Shown one piece after another: positions 7,014-17,420 of a stretch of 42,471 bases of DNA. Source of the stretch: Chitinophagaceae bacterium (lineage in GTDB: Bacteria; Bacteroidota; Bacteroidia; Chitinophagales; Chitinophagaceae); assembly GCA_027486695.1 (NCBI GenBank), contig JAIXOS010000302.1:1-42471 (forward strand). The letters are read 5' to 3'. Both the position numbers and the translations under genes were made by a program. Numbering within the stretch: position 1 is the first letter of the stretch; each line of letters starts with the position of its first letter. A model generated the notes under the pieces. The model did no database searches. It was given only the letters and a program-made list of their open reading frames with translations, and was not told the DNA's origin.

Positions 7014-8386
7014 GAAAATAGAATTCCTGTTACAAAACATAGTCCCACAATAAAAGGAGCAGGAAACACTCTTTTATAAAGCATCCAAAATACTGCTGCC
7101 ACCATTAAACAGTCGGCAATAGTAATAGTAGTGCGGTGTATACTATACCAATCAGTAACTAGCATTGCCTTAAAGAGATAGCAAGAAGTGCCAATCATAA
7201 TACCTACCATAGCTGTAGATATTCCAGATAAAGCACTCAAAACAACGTCGTTGGATTTTACATATTGCCAAATAGGAAAGAAAAACAACACCAATAAAAA
7301 AAAAAAAAAAAAAACACCCATCGTAGCAATAACTGCACCTTGAACAGAACTTGATGACAACCAGACGGTTTTAGCATTGTTACTGCGTGTTTTATTGTAG
7401 TAACTAGGCATTGTATTCAACTGCTGATGTGGTTGCATAAGCACAGCACCAACATAACTGCTAATCGAAAAAACGGGACCCGGTATAGCCCTAATCATCC
7501 CACTACCCGTTAAGAATTCAGCGTGTGACATTTTTAAGACATCACGCCCGTTTTGCTTAATTGTGTTACTTTGAGGTCGTACAACATATTGCTCATACAT
7601 ATACGCCATTAATACATCTCCCCCACCAAAAACGAGAGTGCCAAACCGAAAAGTACTTTCAAATAAATTGAATTGCTTTCGATATTTCCAATTGTTTTGT
7701 GTGCCTAACTCCGAGCAACCACCAACAATTAAAAAAATAATCAGAAAAATAAAAATGCGTTTCCATCGTATGATACTAACAGAAGCCGCAGGTTTGGCTA
7801 CATAAGGATTAGCAGAGATAGATTTTTTATGAATAGAAAAGTACTTACTACAAAAAGCTCCCACAACAATGATGAGCGGAAATACCCACGGTGTAGTATA
7901 CAATACAAAAGTGGTAAAGGCAACAAAGGCAATAAACCATTTGCTTGCATCAGAATTATGCGGCTTATGTACTAACAATAGCATATGATAGGCTGCAAAA
8001 GCAACAAAACCTATAGCCATTGATTCTATAAACTTAAATAAATAAGGTAAACTGAATTGTCCATCGATTAAAGGATACAATACAGATAATAAAGACATTA
8101 ATAGGGAAGCAGGAAAAATCCAAACAAGCAAGGTTAAAATTGCCAATGGTATTCCACCTCTCTTATATCCAATCAGAGTAAGTGTTTGGGTTGACGATGC
8201 TCCCGGCAATACACTACAAAATGCTATATAATCGAGGAGTTCGGACTCTGAAAGATCTTTTCTCTTAAGCACAAAAGTGTTGTGCAACATGCCAAAATGA
8301 GCTTGTGGTCCTCCAAAAGCAGTACAGGCGTATGTAAAAACTGCTTTCAAAAATGGTATGTGGCGATATAGTTGTATCCAACTCAA
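7001..8386 (-). CDS. chrA: Chromate transporter family (ChrA/CHR) membrane protein
   Basis: This 461-residue protein has two homologous halves, as in long-chain CHR proteins. The first half carries FGGPQAH and later SVLPGASSTQ; the second carries TLVFGGGDVLM and AIPGPVFSISSYVG. About ten to twelve hydrophobic segments are visible. Family members export chromate in resistant bacteria, but many act on unknown anions, and no other metal-resistance gene is nearby. A run of 19 A on the plus strand (7296-7314) encodes poly-Phe in the middle of the gene; the frame is intact here, but such a run is prone to slippage. It is convergent with nadD, overlapping 13 bp. Confidence 0.92.
   Translation of the reverse strand: MSWIQLYRHIPFLKAVFTYACTAFGGPQAHFGMLHNTFVLKRKDLSESELLDYIAFCSVLPGASSTQTLTLIGYKRGGIPLAILTLLVWIFPASLLMSLLSVLYPLIDGQFSLPYLFKFIESMAIGFVAFAAYHMLLLVHKPHNSDASKWFIAFVAFTTFVLYTTPWVFPLIIVVGAFCSKYFSIHKKSISANPYVAKPAASVSIIRWKRIFIFLIIFLIVGGCSELGTQNNWKYRKQFNLFESTFRFGTLVFGGGDVLMAYMYEQYVVRPQSNTIKQNGRDVLKMSHAEFLTGSGMIRAIPGPVFSISSYVGAVLMQPHQQLNTMPSYYNKTRSNNAKTVWLSSSSVQGAVIATMGVFFFFFLLVLFFFPIWQYVKSNDVVLSALSGISTAMVGIMIGTSCYLFKAMLVTDWYSIHRTTITIADCLMVAAVFWMLYKRVFPAPFIVGLCFVTGILFSYFL
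7296..7314. repeat. 19-nt poly-A homopolymer inside chrA
   Basis: Nineteen consecutive A residues (T on the coding strand) encode a run of Phe in a membrane segment. A change of one base would shift the frame and cut off the last third of ChrA. Confidence 0.9.
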
Positions 8387-8811
8387 ATTAGTGCACCTTG
8401 TATATTTAAGTAACTAACAAAATGAAGCGCTTGTAAAAGTACGTGTAAATAAGATGATACAAATTTGAAGTAACAAATACACTATTGCTAAGAAAAAGCT
8501 ACCGCCAAAAAAGAATCAGATGGCATTAAGCTAACAAAAAACAGAAAGGCTCTTCAATTAGAAAAGCCTTTATATGTTTTAACAGATTGGTACACAGGAT
8601 AAAAAGAATCGACAACTTACATTAACAATGATTCTTATTTGTTGGATAAAACGGGACTGTTAAAGACGGAAAGAATAAACTTTATGAGGTGAAAATAGTT
8701 GCAAAAATGGCTCATATTCAATGGAATTCACGAAACTAGTTAAAACCTTCACCAATAGAAATAAAGAATTCATGCACAAGAACAAAAAAGGAAAAACAGT
8801 ACATTCACACG
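8387..8811. other. Intergenic gap without a recognisable gene
   Basis: These 425 bp lie between the divergent chrA and sensor kinase genes. A hairpin with AAAGGCT and AGCCTTT arms occurs at 8545-8571. One plus-strand frame is open for about 34 codons before a stop near 8597 but lacks a start. Short protein-like runs suggest possible decay of an older gene; I cannot name it. Confidence 0.5.
8545..8571 (+). terminator. Weak hairpin, possible terminator
   Basis: Arms 8545-8551 and 8565-8571 (7 bp) are separated by a 13-base loop and followed by TATATGTTTT. The stem is short, and no intact upstream gene uses it. Confidence 0.35.
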
Positions 8812-11760
8812 ATGAAAAAGATCCTCAAATTAGTATTGCTATTTTTGGCTTTGCATCACCAAGTGGGTGCACAGATAGAAAATACATTTGTACCTATTAA
8901 TGGATTACCCTCAAAAGAAGTTTACTCATTATTAGTAGATAAAAAAGGGTTTTTGTGGATTGGGCATGAATTGGGTTTGAGCAGATACGATGGCATATCA
9001 TTGACAAATTTTACGTGTACCAATCAAGTGTCCTTAAGTATTAGCGATTTACTTGAAGATGAAAACGGAAGAATATGGTGCCATAATTTTTCTGGACAAC
9101 TTTTTTGTGTAGAAAAAGAAAAAATGGTTGAAATAACCGACTACGATTATACAAAAGAAGATGCTTATCCTAAAATAGGGTTATTGGACAAGGAATTATT
9201 GGTAACTAGTAAACAAGGCCTTTTTATCTACCACACTGGTAATCATCAAAAAAAATACATTTTTAAAACGAGCAATGATCAAAAAGCACAGTCAACAGAA
9301 TCAATAGCTATTGCATCCAACTTTGCAATTTTGTACGGAAAAAAACAAATGTATGCCTACAATACAGCAACGGGCTTAAAGCCAATTACAGTATGTTCTA
9401 TGGACTCCAATAATAAACCTTTTAAAATCATGGGCATTTATGCCAATACCACTAATGATACCGTTTTTGGCCTAGACAACAACCAAACACAAATTCACAA
9501 ACTACTGCTGCGGAATGATACCCTTGTCTGTGTTGGCACTGTTCAGTGCTATAGTAGGGTAACATATATTTCAAAAAGCAACATTAATAAATATTGGATA
9601 CATGCAAGCAAACTGAGCCAATTAAATGATGGTACTATTCAAATTCACAATAAAAACATCAGCGATATAGTAGTAGACCATGAAAATAATTATTGGTTGA
9701 GTAGTTTAACAGGAGGCCTGTATTTTATTCCAAAAAAGAAAGCTTGGGAAGTAAAAAAAGATGTTTTCCTAAATAAAGATGAGTTTGTAAAAACCTTTAT
9801 AGCTAGTACAAAAGGGATTATTAAGGTCACCAATTTAGGTAATGTATATATTGGTAATCAACCTAATAAGAAATCTGTATTGCAACTGCCTCAAAATGCG
9901 GGAGAAGTGGTAAATATTGTTGAAGTAAACAAATCGGAGTATTTAATTATTACAGGCAATGCTTTGGTTTACCTCAATATTCAAACATCAATCATTAAAA
10001 CGTACATGGATAAAGTAGCAGTAAAAAAGGCAATTGTTGATAAAGAATATATCTACTTAGCCACTGCGGGAGGTTTCAAAATCATATCATCACACCTAGA
10101 GAAAGAACCTAGGTTTGTAACAGTGAGGGGTAAAAATGCAACAAAAGACAATACGGAAGCCAATTTTAATACAAACCAAAGAAGCAGAAGCATCGCCTAC
10201 AATCTTTCTACAGACCAAATGTATGTGGCGTATAAAACAGGATTGTACAAACTAACACAAGGAGGATATAAACCCATCCTGTACCAAAATATGCCTATTT
10301 ATGCTACAGACCTGATTCTACATAAGAACAAACTAGTAATTGCAACTATGAGCAATGGGCTTTTAATTATGGAGGACAACCGTATCAAGAATATTACAAC
10401 AAAAGATGGACTTACCTCTAACAGTATTATCAAACTACAACAAACGCAAGAATATATATGGTTATTGGGCGCAGGATTGGTGCAAGTGATTAACCTTAAA
10501 ACAGAAAAAATTGAAAATAATTGGGCGCTACCCGATATACATGGAACGGAAGTTTACGACATTAAAATTATCGAAAACAAAAATTGGATAGCCACCAATT
10601 CCGGTATTTACGAGTTTACGTTGCAAAACAACAAGGAACTAAAAAAACCCGTAAATCACTTACTTTTTGTAACAACCGATTTTACTGATACCATTTATAA
10701 CAACCACTCAAGCATTAGCTATAGTCACAACAATATTCAATTTCACATAGCGGCTTTGTGGTACAGCAAACCACTAACCTTACAAATAAAATACCGATTA
10801 TTAGGCAGTACCAATCAAAGTTGGCAAATGGTAAGCGCATTACAAAAAACGGTCAATTTTTCAGCATTAGAAGCAGGAAATTACACTTTTGAAGCCGTTG
10901 CAGTAAACGAATATGGAATAGAAGCAGAAACACCTATTGTTTACAAATTTGTAGTTACAAAACCTTGGTGGATGCAATGGTGGGTATACGCCATTATAGC
11001 AGGTATAATTATTGACATTGTGTATTTAGTAGTACAACAGCGCATTAACAACATCAATAAGCGCAATACCCTAGATTTGAACAATGTACAGCTAGAAGCA
11101 CAATTACGAAACAGCATGCTTACAGCTATGAAAAGCCAAATGAATCCACACTTCATTTTCAATGCACTTAATACTATTCAAAGTTATATTTATACCAACG
11201 ACAAAAGAAAAGCAAGTAGTTATTTAGGCAAGTTTAGCAACCTTATACGCACCATTTTAAGCGCAAGCAACAAAATCAATGTAACACTCACAGAAGAAAT
11301 AGAAATGTTACAATTGTATATAGACTTAGAAGAAATGCGTTTTGAGGATAATTTTGAAGCCACAATTGTAGTAGATCCGGAGTTGAATACGGATACCATA
11401 CAAATTCCTCCAATGCTCATACAGCCCTACGTAGAAAATGCCATTAAACACGGTTTATTGCACAAAGAAAGTAACCGACAACTATCTATCTCATTTCAAC
11501 TCATGAAAGAAATCAATGCGGTACACATTCAGATAGATGACAACGGCATTGGGCGTAAACAAAGTGGCCTTTTATACAAGAAGAAAAACGAAGGTTTGGG
11601 CTTTTCTACAAATGCCAACGATAAACGCATTCACATCCTTAATCAAACATTAAAAAACAAAATAGATATTTCTTTTATTGATAAAAAAGATGCAGAAGGT
11701 AACGCTACCGGAACAACCGTACTAATTTCATTTCCCTTAGAAATGGTACGCTTTAACTAA
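8812..11760 (+). CDS. Propeller-type sensor histidine kinase (Reg_prop, Y_Y_Y, LytS-like kinase)
   Basis: This 982-residue protein has a signal peptide (1-20), then a large periplasmic sensor built of beta-propeller repeats; the first repeat shows NGLPSKEVYSLLVDKKGFLW. A Y_Y_Y-type beta domain precedes a single membrane helix at about 718-743. The cytoplasmic part is a His_kinase/LytS type: phospho-His 780 in QMNPHFIFNALNTIQSYI, then N-box PYVENAIKHG and G-box DDNGIGRKQS and GLGF. The next gene is a LytTR response regulator, 131 bp downstream and on the same strand, a standard partner. In Bacteroidota such sensors often detect extracellular nutrients or envelope state; the signal here is unknown. 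Confidence 0.93.
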   Translation: MKKILKLVLLFLALHHQVGAQIENTFVPINGLPSKEVYSLLVDKKGFLWIGHELGLSRYDGISLTNFTCTNQVSLSISDLLEDENGRIWCHNFSGQLFCVEKEKMVEITDYDYTKEDAYPKIGLLDKELLVTSKQGLFIYHTGNHQKKYIFKTSNDQKAQSTESIAIASNFAILYGKKQMYAYNTATGLKPITVCSMDSNNKPFKIMGIYANTTNDTVFGLDNNQTQIHKLLLRNDTLVCVGTVQCYSRVTYISKSNINKYWIHASKLSQLNDGTIQIHNKNISDIVVDHENNYWLSSLTGGLYFIPKKKAWEVKKDVFLNKDEFVKTFIASTKGIIKVTNLGNVYIGNQPNKKSVLQLPQNAGEVVNIVEVNKSEYLIITGNALVYLNIQTSIIKTYMDKVAVKKAIVDKEYIYLATAGGFKIISSHLEKEPRFVTVRGKNATKDNTEANFNTNQRSRSIAYNLSTDQMYVAYKTGLYKLTQGGYKPILYQNMPIYATDLILHKNKLVIATMSNGLLIMEDNRIKNITTKDGLTSNSIIKLQQTQEYIWLLGAGLVQVINLKTEKIENNWALPDIHGTEVYDIKIIENKNWIATNSGIYEFTLQNNKELKKPVNHLLFVTTDFTDTIYNNHSSISYSHNNIQFHIAALWYSKPLTLQIKYRLLGSTNQSWQMVSALQKTVNFSALEAGNYTFEAVAVNEYGIEAETPIVYKFVVTKPWWMQWWVYAIIAGIIIDIVYLVVQQRINNINKRNTLDLNNVQLEAQLRNSMLTAMKSQMNPHFIFNALNTIQSYIYTNDKRKASSYLGKFSNLIRTILSASNKINVTLTEEIEMLQLYIDLEEMRFEDNFEATIVVDPELNTDTIQIPPMLIQPYVENAIKHGLLHKESNRQLSISFQLMKEINAVHIQIDDNGIGRKQSGLLYKKKNEGLGFSTNANDKRIHILNQTLKNKIDISFIDKKDAEGNATGTTVLISFPLEMVRFN

Positions 11761-11891
11761 GCAATAACACAAAAAAAGCAAAAATTGTCACAGAATTGTA
11801 TAAAATATGTAATTTCAGCGAAAAGAACATTTGGTCATTTTTGTTACTAATTGAAAATCAATTCATCAATACACAATAACATAGTAATAAC

Positions 11892-12650
11892 ATGTCGGGA
11901 ATAAGGGCAATTATAATAGAAGACGAAGGAAAGGCGGCACAATTACTCGAACTCATGTTAACCAACATAGATCCTAGTGTAGTTGTGGTAGAAAAGTGCA
12001 AAGATTTGCCAAGCGGCGTGCGAAGTATCAAGAAAAATCAACCGGATATCGTTTTTCTCGACATTGAAATGCCGGGCTACAGCGGTTTGCAACTGCTAGA
12101 ATTTTTTAATGAAGACGAAATTGCATTTAGTATTGTGTTTACCACAGCGTTTAATGATTATGCCATTAAAGCTTTTGAACTAAGTGCAATTGACTATTTA
12201 TTAAAACCGTTGCAAGAAGACAAACTACAACATGCGCTCGATAAACATAAAAAAATAAAATCGAGTACCAATGCCAAAAACATTGCCTTACTAAAACACA
12301 ACTTACAATCCAATTTATCCCGAAAAATTGCCATTCCGGTAGCAAATGGTTTGGAAATAGTAAAAGTGGAAGACCTCAATTATTTTCAGGCCGAAGGTAG
12401 TTACACCAAAATATTCACTCGTGGTAAAACACCAATTTTAGTTAGTAAAAAGCTGAAATATTTTGAGGACTTATTAGAAGAAGATACTTCTTTTATCCGT
12501 TGTCATAGAAGTTATATGGTAAATATACACTCTATTAAAAAGTACGTAAAAAGCGATGGAGGCACTCTAATAATTGAAGATGGTGCTGAAATACCAATTT
12601 CGGTAGATAAAACGGAAGAAATATTGAAATTATTGAATAACCTTGTTTAG
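11892..12650 (+). CDS. LytTR-family response regulator
   Basis: This 252-residue regulator has a receiver domain (3-120) with acidic pocket IIEDEG, phosphoacceptor Asp57 in VFLDIEMPG, and the KP pair at LLKPL near residue 107. The C-terminal LytTR DNA-binding domain (about 143-250) shows LNYFQAEGSYTKIF and FIRCHRSYMVN, the hallmarks of AgrA/LytR-type DNA binding. It follows the propeller sensor kinase and is most likely its cognate regulator. The transcript ends at a strong hairpin 9 bp downstream. Confidence 0.95.
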   Translation: MSGIRAIIIEDEGKAAQLLELMLTNIDPSVVVVEKCKDLPSGVRSIKKNQPDIVFLDIEMPGYSGLQLLEFFNEDEIAFSIVFTTAFNDYAIKAFELSAIDYLLKPLQEDKLQHALDKHKKIKSSTNAKNIALLKHNLQSNLSRKIAIPVANGLEIVKVEDLNYFQAEGSYTKIFTRGKTPILVSKKLKYFEDLLEEDTSFIRCHRSYMVNIHSIKKYVKSDGGTLIIEDGAEIPISVDKTEEILKLLNNLV

Positions 12651-12659
12651 AATCATCAA

Positions 12660-12697
12660 CAAGAAAGCCAAATACAAAAATGTATTTGGCTTTCTTG
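12660..12697. terminator. Strong bidirectional terminator
   Basis: A perfect 17-bp stem, with arms 12660-12676 and 12681-12697 and loop AAAA, lies between the convergent response regulator and recQ genes, so it can serve both. Confidence 0.85.
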
Positions 12698-12721
12698 TTC
12701 TATAAAAGTAGGTACAATAAA

Positions 12722-15019
12722 TTAGTTGCCGTAAACGCTCAAAAACTTAATTCGCATAATTTTTAATTGTTCAAGTGTAAAATCGCCGTCTGCTAGCTCT
12801 TTTTGCGCTACTTCAAGCGATGAAGTTTCGCAACCTTTAAAATAATCAATAATTTCTTCTTGCTCATAATTATCTAGCCAATCGTCAATTGCATAGTCTA
12901 GGTTAAGTTTGGTACCGCTTGCTGCAATTGTTTCCATCTCTTCCAACAATTCGGTAAGGCTTAAGCTCTTATTTTTGGCAATGTTTTCTAAAGGTATTTT
13001 TTTGTCAATGTTTTGGATAATGTAAATTTTATTGCTGCTTTTATTGGCAACACTTTTCATTACAAAATCTTCCGGCTTGTCTATATTATTTTCCTCAACA
13101 TATTTACCAATCAGTTCTACAAAGGGTTTTCCGTATTTAAGCGCTTTACCCTTACTTACTCCTTGACAGCGCTCCAACTCGGCCAATGTGGTGGGGAATA
13201 GCGTACACATATCTTGCAAAGAATTTTCTAAGAAAATAACGAACGGTGGCAATGACTTTTTCTTAGCTTCTTTTTGTCGCAATTCCTTCAACATTTGTAG
13301 TAGCTGCTCATCTAAAGCAGTTGCCGCAGTGCTAGCACTACCCTCTCCTTCGTCATCATCTGCGTTTGCATCTTCAAACAAGTTGTTAAGTACAATTTTA
13401 AATGAAGTCGGTTTTTTCAAAAAGGCAATGCCTTTGTCTGTCAGTTTTAGTAACCCATATTCTTCAATATCTTTTCGAATCAAATTTTCTAATAACATTT
13501 GTCGGATAAGGCTATTCCACAAATGTTCTTCTTTATCTGTACCAATACCAAAAACGGGTAGTTTTTCGTGCTTGTACATAGTAATTTGCGATGTTGCTTT
13601 GCCTCGCAATACGCTTACCACATAATCGGTAGTAAAACGTTCGTCTAATGCTTGTATAACTTTGATTACTTTAACTACTTCTTCTTTGGTTTCAAGTTGT
13701 TCTTTTGGATGGTTACAATTATCGCAATTGCAACAATTATCGGTTTTCCATTCCTCACCAAAATAGTGTAATAAAATTTTTCTTCTACAAACACCACTTT
13801 CGGCGTAGGCTACAGTTTCATCTATCAATTGGGCACCTACTTCCCGCTCACTCAGTGGTTTATCGCGCATTAAATGTTCTAATTTAGACACATCTTTGTG
13901 CGAATAATACAAAATACACAAACCCTCTAAACCATCTCTTCCTGCCCTTCCGGTTTCTTGGTAATAATTTTCAATAGATTTGGGAATATTGTAGTGAATA
14001 ACAAAACGTATATCAGGTTTGTCAATACCCATACCAAACGCTACAGTAGCTACTATCACTTGTACATCTTCGTTCAAAAATTGGTCTTGTCTATCGGCAC
14101 GTAGTTTTTGATCTAAACCTGCATGGTAGGCAACCGCTTTAATATTATTGGCTACTAACAATTCTGCAAGTTCCTCAGTTGTTTTTCGGTTAAGGGTATA
14201 TATAATGCCACTCTTTCCTTTGTGTTGCGAAATAAATTTAACGATGCTTTTAACCGTTTGATCTTTCTTAATTTTTGGCTGTATTTCGTAATACAAATTG
14301 CTTCTATTGAAAGAGGAAATGAAAATATTCGGATTGCGAAGTCCCAAATTCTTTACGATATCACTTTGTACTTTCGGTGTAGCAGTAGCTGTAAGTGCAA
14401 TAACAGGGATGGTTGGGTTGATAATATCCATCATATCGCGGAGCCTACGGTATTCAGGTCTAAAATCGTGGCCCCATTCACTAATACAATGCGCTTCGTC
14501 TACAGCAAAAAAAGAAATATTTAAGTCAGCAAAATATTCTAAGTTTTCTTGTTTGGTGAGTGTTTCTGGCGCTACGTATAAAAGTTTGGTTTTTCCGGCA
14601 GTTAAATCCTGCTTTACAGCAGTAATTTGACCTTTGTTGAGCGAAGAATTGAGAAAATGTGCCACATTATCATTTTCGCTATAACCTCTTACCAAATCTA
14701 CTTGGTTTTTCATCAGGGCTATTAATGGCGAAACAATGATAGCACATCCGGGTAATACCATTGCGGGTAATTGATAGCACAAACTTTTTCCGCCGCCTGT
14801 AGGCATAATTACAAAAGTATCGTGACCGGCTAATAGACTTTTAATGGCATCTTCCTGACGACCTTTAAAGTCTTTAAAACCAAAATACTTTTGCAAGCCT
14901 TCCTGTATTTCTTGCATGCTTGTGTTTAAACTTACAAGAGGAATGTTTGCTGGAATAGGCGTTTTAGTAACCTTTGTTTTTGAAGTTGTGGTACCCGATG
15001 ATTTTCTTGCTGTTGACAT
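12722..15019 (-). CDS. recQ: ATP-dependent DNA helicase RecQ
   Basis: This 765-residue 3'-5' DNA helicase acts in recombination and fork repair. Walker A MPTGGGKS is at about 72-79, the DEAH box in [15 protein letters not shown] at about 172-186, and motif VI as [10 protein letters not shown]. The RQC zinc site ([12 protein letters not shown], then CCNCDNC) and winged helix follow, and an HRDC domain lies near 595-680. An extra N-terminal tail of some 30 residues rich in Ser, Thr and Lys, and a C-terminal extension past HRDC, make it longer than the roughly 610 residues of E. coli RecQ; this is common in Bacteroidota. It is convergent with the LytTR regulator and divergent from the isomerase gene. 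Confidence 0.96.
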   Translation of the reverse strand: MSTARKSSGTTTSKTKVTKTPIPANIPLVSLNTSMQEIQEGLQKYFGFKDFKGRQEDAIKSLLAGHDTFVIMPTGGGKSLCYQLPAMVLPGCAIIVSPLIALMKNQVDLVRGYSENDNVAHFLNSSLNKGQITAVKQDLTAGKTKLLYVAPETLTKQENLEYFADLNISFFAVDEAHCISEWGHDFRPEYRRLRDMMDIINPTIPVIALTATATPKVQSDIVKNLGLRNPNIFISSFNRSNLYYEIQPKIKKDQTVKSIVKFISQHKGKSGIIYTLNRKTTEELAELLVANNIKAVAYHAGLDQKLRADRQDQFLNEDVQVIVATVAFGMGIDKPDIRFVIHYNIPKSIENYYQETGRAGRDGLEGLCILYYSHKDVSKLEHLMRDKPLSEREVGAQLIDETVAYAESGVCRRKILLHYFGEEWKTDNCCNCDNCNHPKEQLETKEEVVKVIKVIQALDERFTTDYVVSVLRGKATSQITMYKHEKLPVFGIGTDKEEHLWNSLIRQMLLENLIRKDIEEYGLLKLTDKGIAFLKKPTSFKIVLNNLFEDANADDDEGEGSASTAATALDEQLLQMLKELRQKEAKKKSLPPFVIFLENSLQDMCTLFPTTLAELERCQGVSKGKALKYGKPFVELIGKYVEENNIDKPEDFVMKSVANKSSNKIYIIQNIDKKIPLENIAKNKSLSLTELLEEMETIAASGTKLNLDYAIDDWLDNYEQEEIIDYFKGCETSSLEVAQKELADGDFTLEQLKIMRIKFLSVYGN

Positions 15020-15261
15020 AATAATAAGCCAATTTCGCTTTTAAAAAATATTGCGAATAAAAGTTACCTTTTTTTATCCAATAAAACTATTTTTCTTTTT
15101 AATAATGTTATAAAAAAAAATAATTGATTTGCGAAGGTGAGCGAAGTTACAAAAGCATTATTGTAAATGCAATGTTATTCAACAAAGATTAAAGGAAAAT
15201 GAAAAAAACTATTGGGAAGGCAATAAAAATTATACCAATCAGGTATTAACTTTACAATTAC

Positions 15262-16224
15262 ATGAATAGTATTATATTAGAAAGTGCAAAAAAAACCATT
15301 TTGGCCGAAGCAAATGCTATTAGCCAACTTGCGGAGTATTTAAACAGCGATTTTGAAGAAGTAGTTCAATATTTACACTCAACTACCGGCAGAATTGTAG
15401 TTAGTGGTATTGGCAAAAGTGCCATAATTGCACAAAAAATTGTTGCAACTTTCAACTCTACCGGAACTCCAGCTTTGTTTATGCATGCAGCAGATGCCAT
15501 ACATGGCGATTTGGGCATGATTCAAGAAAATGACTCTGTAATTATTATCAGCAAAAGCGGCGAAAGCCCGGAAATCAAATACTTGATTCCCATCATTAAA
15601 AACTTTAAAAACAAAATCATTGCCATTGTAGGCAATACCAACAGCTACTTAGCTACCAATGCTCATTACGTATTAAACACTACGGTTAGCGAAGAAGCCT
15701 GCCCAAACAACTTGGCACCAACAACAAGTACTACTGCACAAATGGTTATGGGCGATGCTTTGGCTATTTGTTTGATGCAGTTATCGGCCTTCACTAACAA
15801 AGATTTTGCAAAATACCATCCTGGAGGCAATTTGGGGAAAAAACTCTATTTGCGGGTAGAAGATTTAATTGCCAACAATGAAATACCAAAAGTATTGCCC
15901 ACAGCAGGTTTAAAGGAGGTAATTATTGAAATTACGGGTAAACGCTTAGGTGTAACTGCTGTTACAAATGCAGCAAATACCATACTAGGTATTATAACTG
16001 ATGGAGATTTACGAAGAATGCTGGAACACACCAACCAAATTTCGAACATTACAGCACTAGATATTTGTACAAAACAACCCAAACAAATTGAAAAAGAAGC
16101 GATGGCCATTGAAGCACTTGAAATGATGAAACAATACGACATTACACAATTATTGGTACACGAAAACAACCAATTTGTAGGCGTATTACATATTCACGAT
16201 TTGATGAGAGAAGGTATTCTGTAG
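15262..16224 (+). CDS. kdsD: Arabinose-5-phosphate isomerase (KdsD/GutQ type)
   Basis: This 320-residue enzyme interconverts ribulose-5-phosphate and arabinose-5-phosphate, the first step to Kdo for lipid A-linked LPS core. A SIS domain (about 35-170) has VVSGIGKSAIIAQKI and IISKSGESPEIKYL, and two CBS domains fill the C-terminus (LGIITDGDLRRML is in the first). Length and domain order match the family. The mannose-1-phosphate guanylyltransferase gene follows 74 bp later with its own promoter-like box, so the pair serves surface-sugar synthesis. Confidence 0.94.
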   Translation: MNSIILESAKKTILAEANAISQLAEYLNSDFEEVVQYLHSTTGRIVVSGIGKSAIIAQKIVATFNSTGTPALFMHAADAIHGDLGMIQENDSVIIISKSGESPEIKYLIPIIKNFKNKIIAIVGNTNSYLATNAHYVLNTTVSEEACPNNLAPTTSTTAQMVMGDALAICLMQLSAFTNKDFAKYHPGGNLGKKLYLRVEDLIANNEIPKVLPTAGLKEVIIEITGKRLGVTAVTNAANTILGIITDGDLRRMLEHTNQISNITALDICTKQPKQIEKEAMAIEALEMMKQYDITQLLVHENNQFVGVLHIHDLMREGIL

Positions 16225-16263
16225 AAAAAAAAGAAGACATTTTTAAAGTACGCTGCAACCCAT

Positions 16264-16271
16264 TATATTTG
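16264..16271 (+). promoter_or_regulatory. Probable -7 box for the guanylyltransferase gene
   Basis: TATATTTG is an exact match to TAnnTTTG, 27 nt before the start codon. A T-rich segment about 20 nt upstream could act as the -33 element, but no perfect TTTG is present. Confidence 0.5.
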
Positions 16272-16298
16272 AGTACAACTTTTTAACTAAATTATTTT

Positions 16299-17384
16299 AT
16301 GAACAACAGTAACTATTATGTTGCCATCATGGCGGGAGGAATTGGAAGTCGTTTTTGGCCTCAAAGCCGTACGGGATATCCAAAGCAGTTTTTAGATATA
16401 TTAAATACAGGCAAAAGCCTCATTCAATGGACATTTGAACGTTATGCTAGCTTTGTTCCAAAAGAAAACATTTACGTAGTTACGGCAGTGGAATATAGCC
16501 ATATAGTAGCCGAACAACTGCCAGATATACCTGTAGAAAATATAATAGCCGAACCAAGTAAAAAAAATACAGCTCCTTGTGTGGCTTTAATCGCTTTTAA
16601 ACTACTTCAAAAAAATCCGAATGCAGCATTAGTGGTTGCTCCAAGCGATCATATGATTGTAGATACCGAAACCTTCAGAAATATTACTTTGAAAGCTTTG
16701 GATTTTGTATGTAAAACAAACTCGTTTGTAACCCTCGGTATTCAACCAACCTATCCCAATACCGGTTATGGCTACATACAACACGAAATGACCGATAGTG
16801 GCAATGGTATTTTTAAAGTAAAAACTTTTACTGAAAAACCCAATTTAGAATTGGCAAAAACCTTCATAGCAAGTGGCGATTTTTTATGGAATGGCGGCAT
16901 TTTTGTATGGCAGGCTAAAGATGTGGTAAAAGCATTTGAAATGTATGATCCTGAAACTTTTGATTTGTTTGATGCAGAAAAACAACTTTTCAATACATCG
17001 GAAGAAATAGCAGCTATTGATCGGATTTATCCATTATGTAAAAATGTAAGCATTGATATTGCTATAATGGAAAAAGCACAAAACGTGTATGTAATTCCTT
17101 CATCATTTGGTTGGAGCGATTTAGGTACATGGACAAGTGCCTACGACAATTTAGAAAAAGATCACTTAGGTAATGCTTTAGCTACCGAAAACGTTATTGT
17201 AATTGATGCTTCTAAATGTATGGTTAGCGCTCCGGCAAACAAATTGTTGTTATTACAAGGCTTAGACGATTTTATTATTGTTGATACGCCAGATGCATTG
17301 ATGATTTGTAAAAAAGAAAAGGAACAGGCAATTAAAGAATATGTTGCCGAAGTAAAGAGAACGAAAGGGGAACAATATTTATAA
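16299..17384 (+). CDS. manC: Mannose-1-phosphate guanylyltransferase
   Basis: The enzyme makes GDP-mannose from mannose-1-phosphate and GTP for polysaccharides, LPS or glycoproteins. The N-terminal nucleotide-binding loop MAGGIGSRFWPQSR (residues 11-24) is followed by KQFLDIL, and later by VVAPSDHMI, FTEKPNLE and FLWNGGIFVW, all family signatures. At 361 residues it is the short, single-function form without the C-terminal phosphomannose isomerase cupin of bifunctional ManC proteins. A clear terminator follows directly. Confidence 0.94.
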   Translation: MNNSNYYVAIMAGGIGSRFWPQSRTGYPKQFLDILNTGKSLIQWTFERYASFVPKENIYVVTAVEYSHIVAEQLPDIPVENIIAEPSKKNTAPCVALIAFKLLQKNPNAALVVAPSDHMIVDTETFRNITLKALDFVCKTNSFVTLGIQPTYPNTGYGYIQHEMTDSGNGIFKVKTFTEKPNLELAKTFIASGDFLWNGGIFVWQAKDVVKAFEMYDPETFDLFDAEKQLFNTSEEIAAIDRIYPLCKNVSIDIAIMEKAQNVYVIPSSFGWSDLGTWTSAYDNLEKDHLGNALATENVIVIDASKCMVSAPANKLLLLQGLDDFIIVDTPDALMICKKEKEQAIKEYVAEVKRTKGEQYL

Positions 17385-17387
17385 ATT

Positions 17388-17420
17388 AAAAAGCCGGTAA
17401 TATCGTTTTACCGGCTTTTT
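17388..17420. terminator. Strong rho-independent terminator
   Basis: Arms 17388-17400 and 17408-17420 form a perfect 13-bp stem (core AAGCCGGTAA) with a 7-nt loop and a T-rich tail. It lies between manC and the convergent COG3014 gene, and ends one base before the latter's stop codon. Confidence 0.85.

Noticed and set aside
13188-13625. Plus-strand 145-codon frame within recQ
   Set aside because: Fully antisense to recQ, which has clear helicase motifs.
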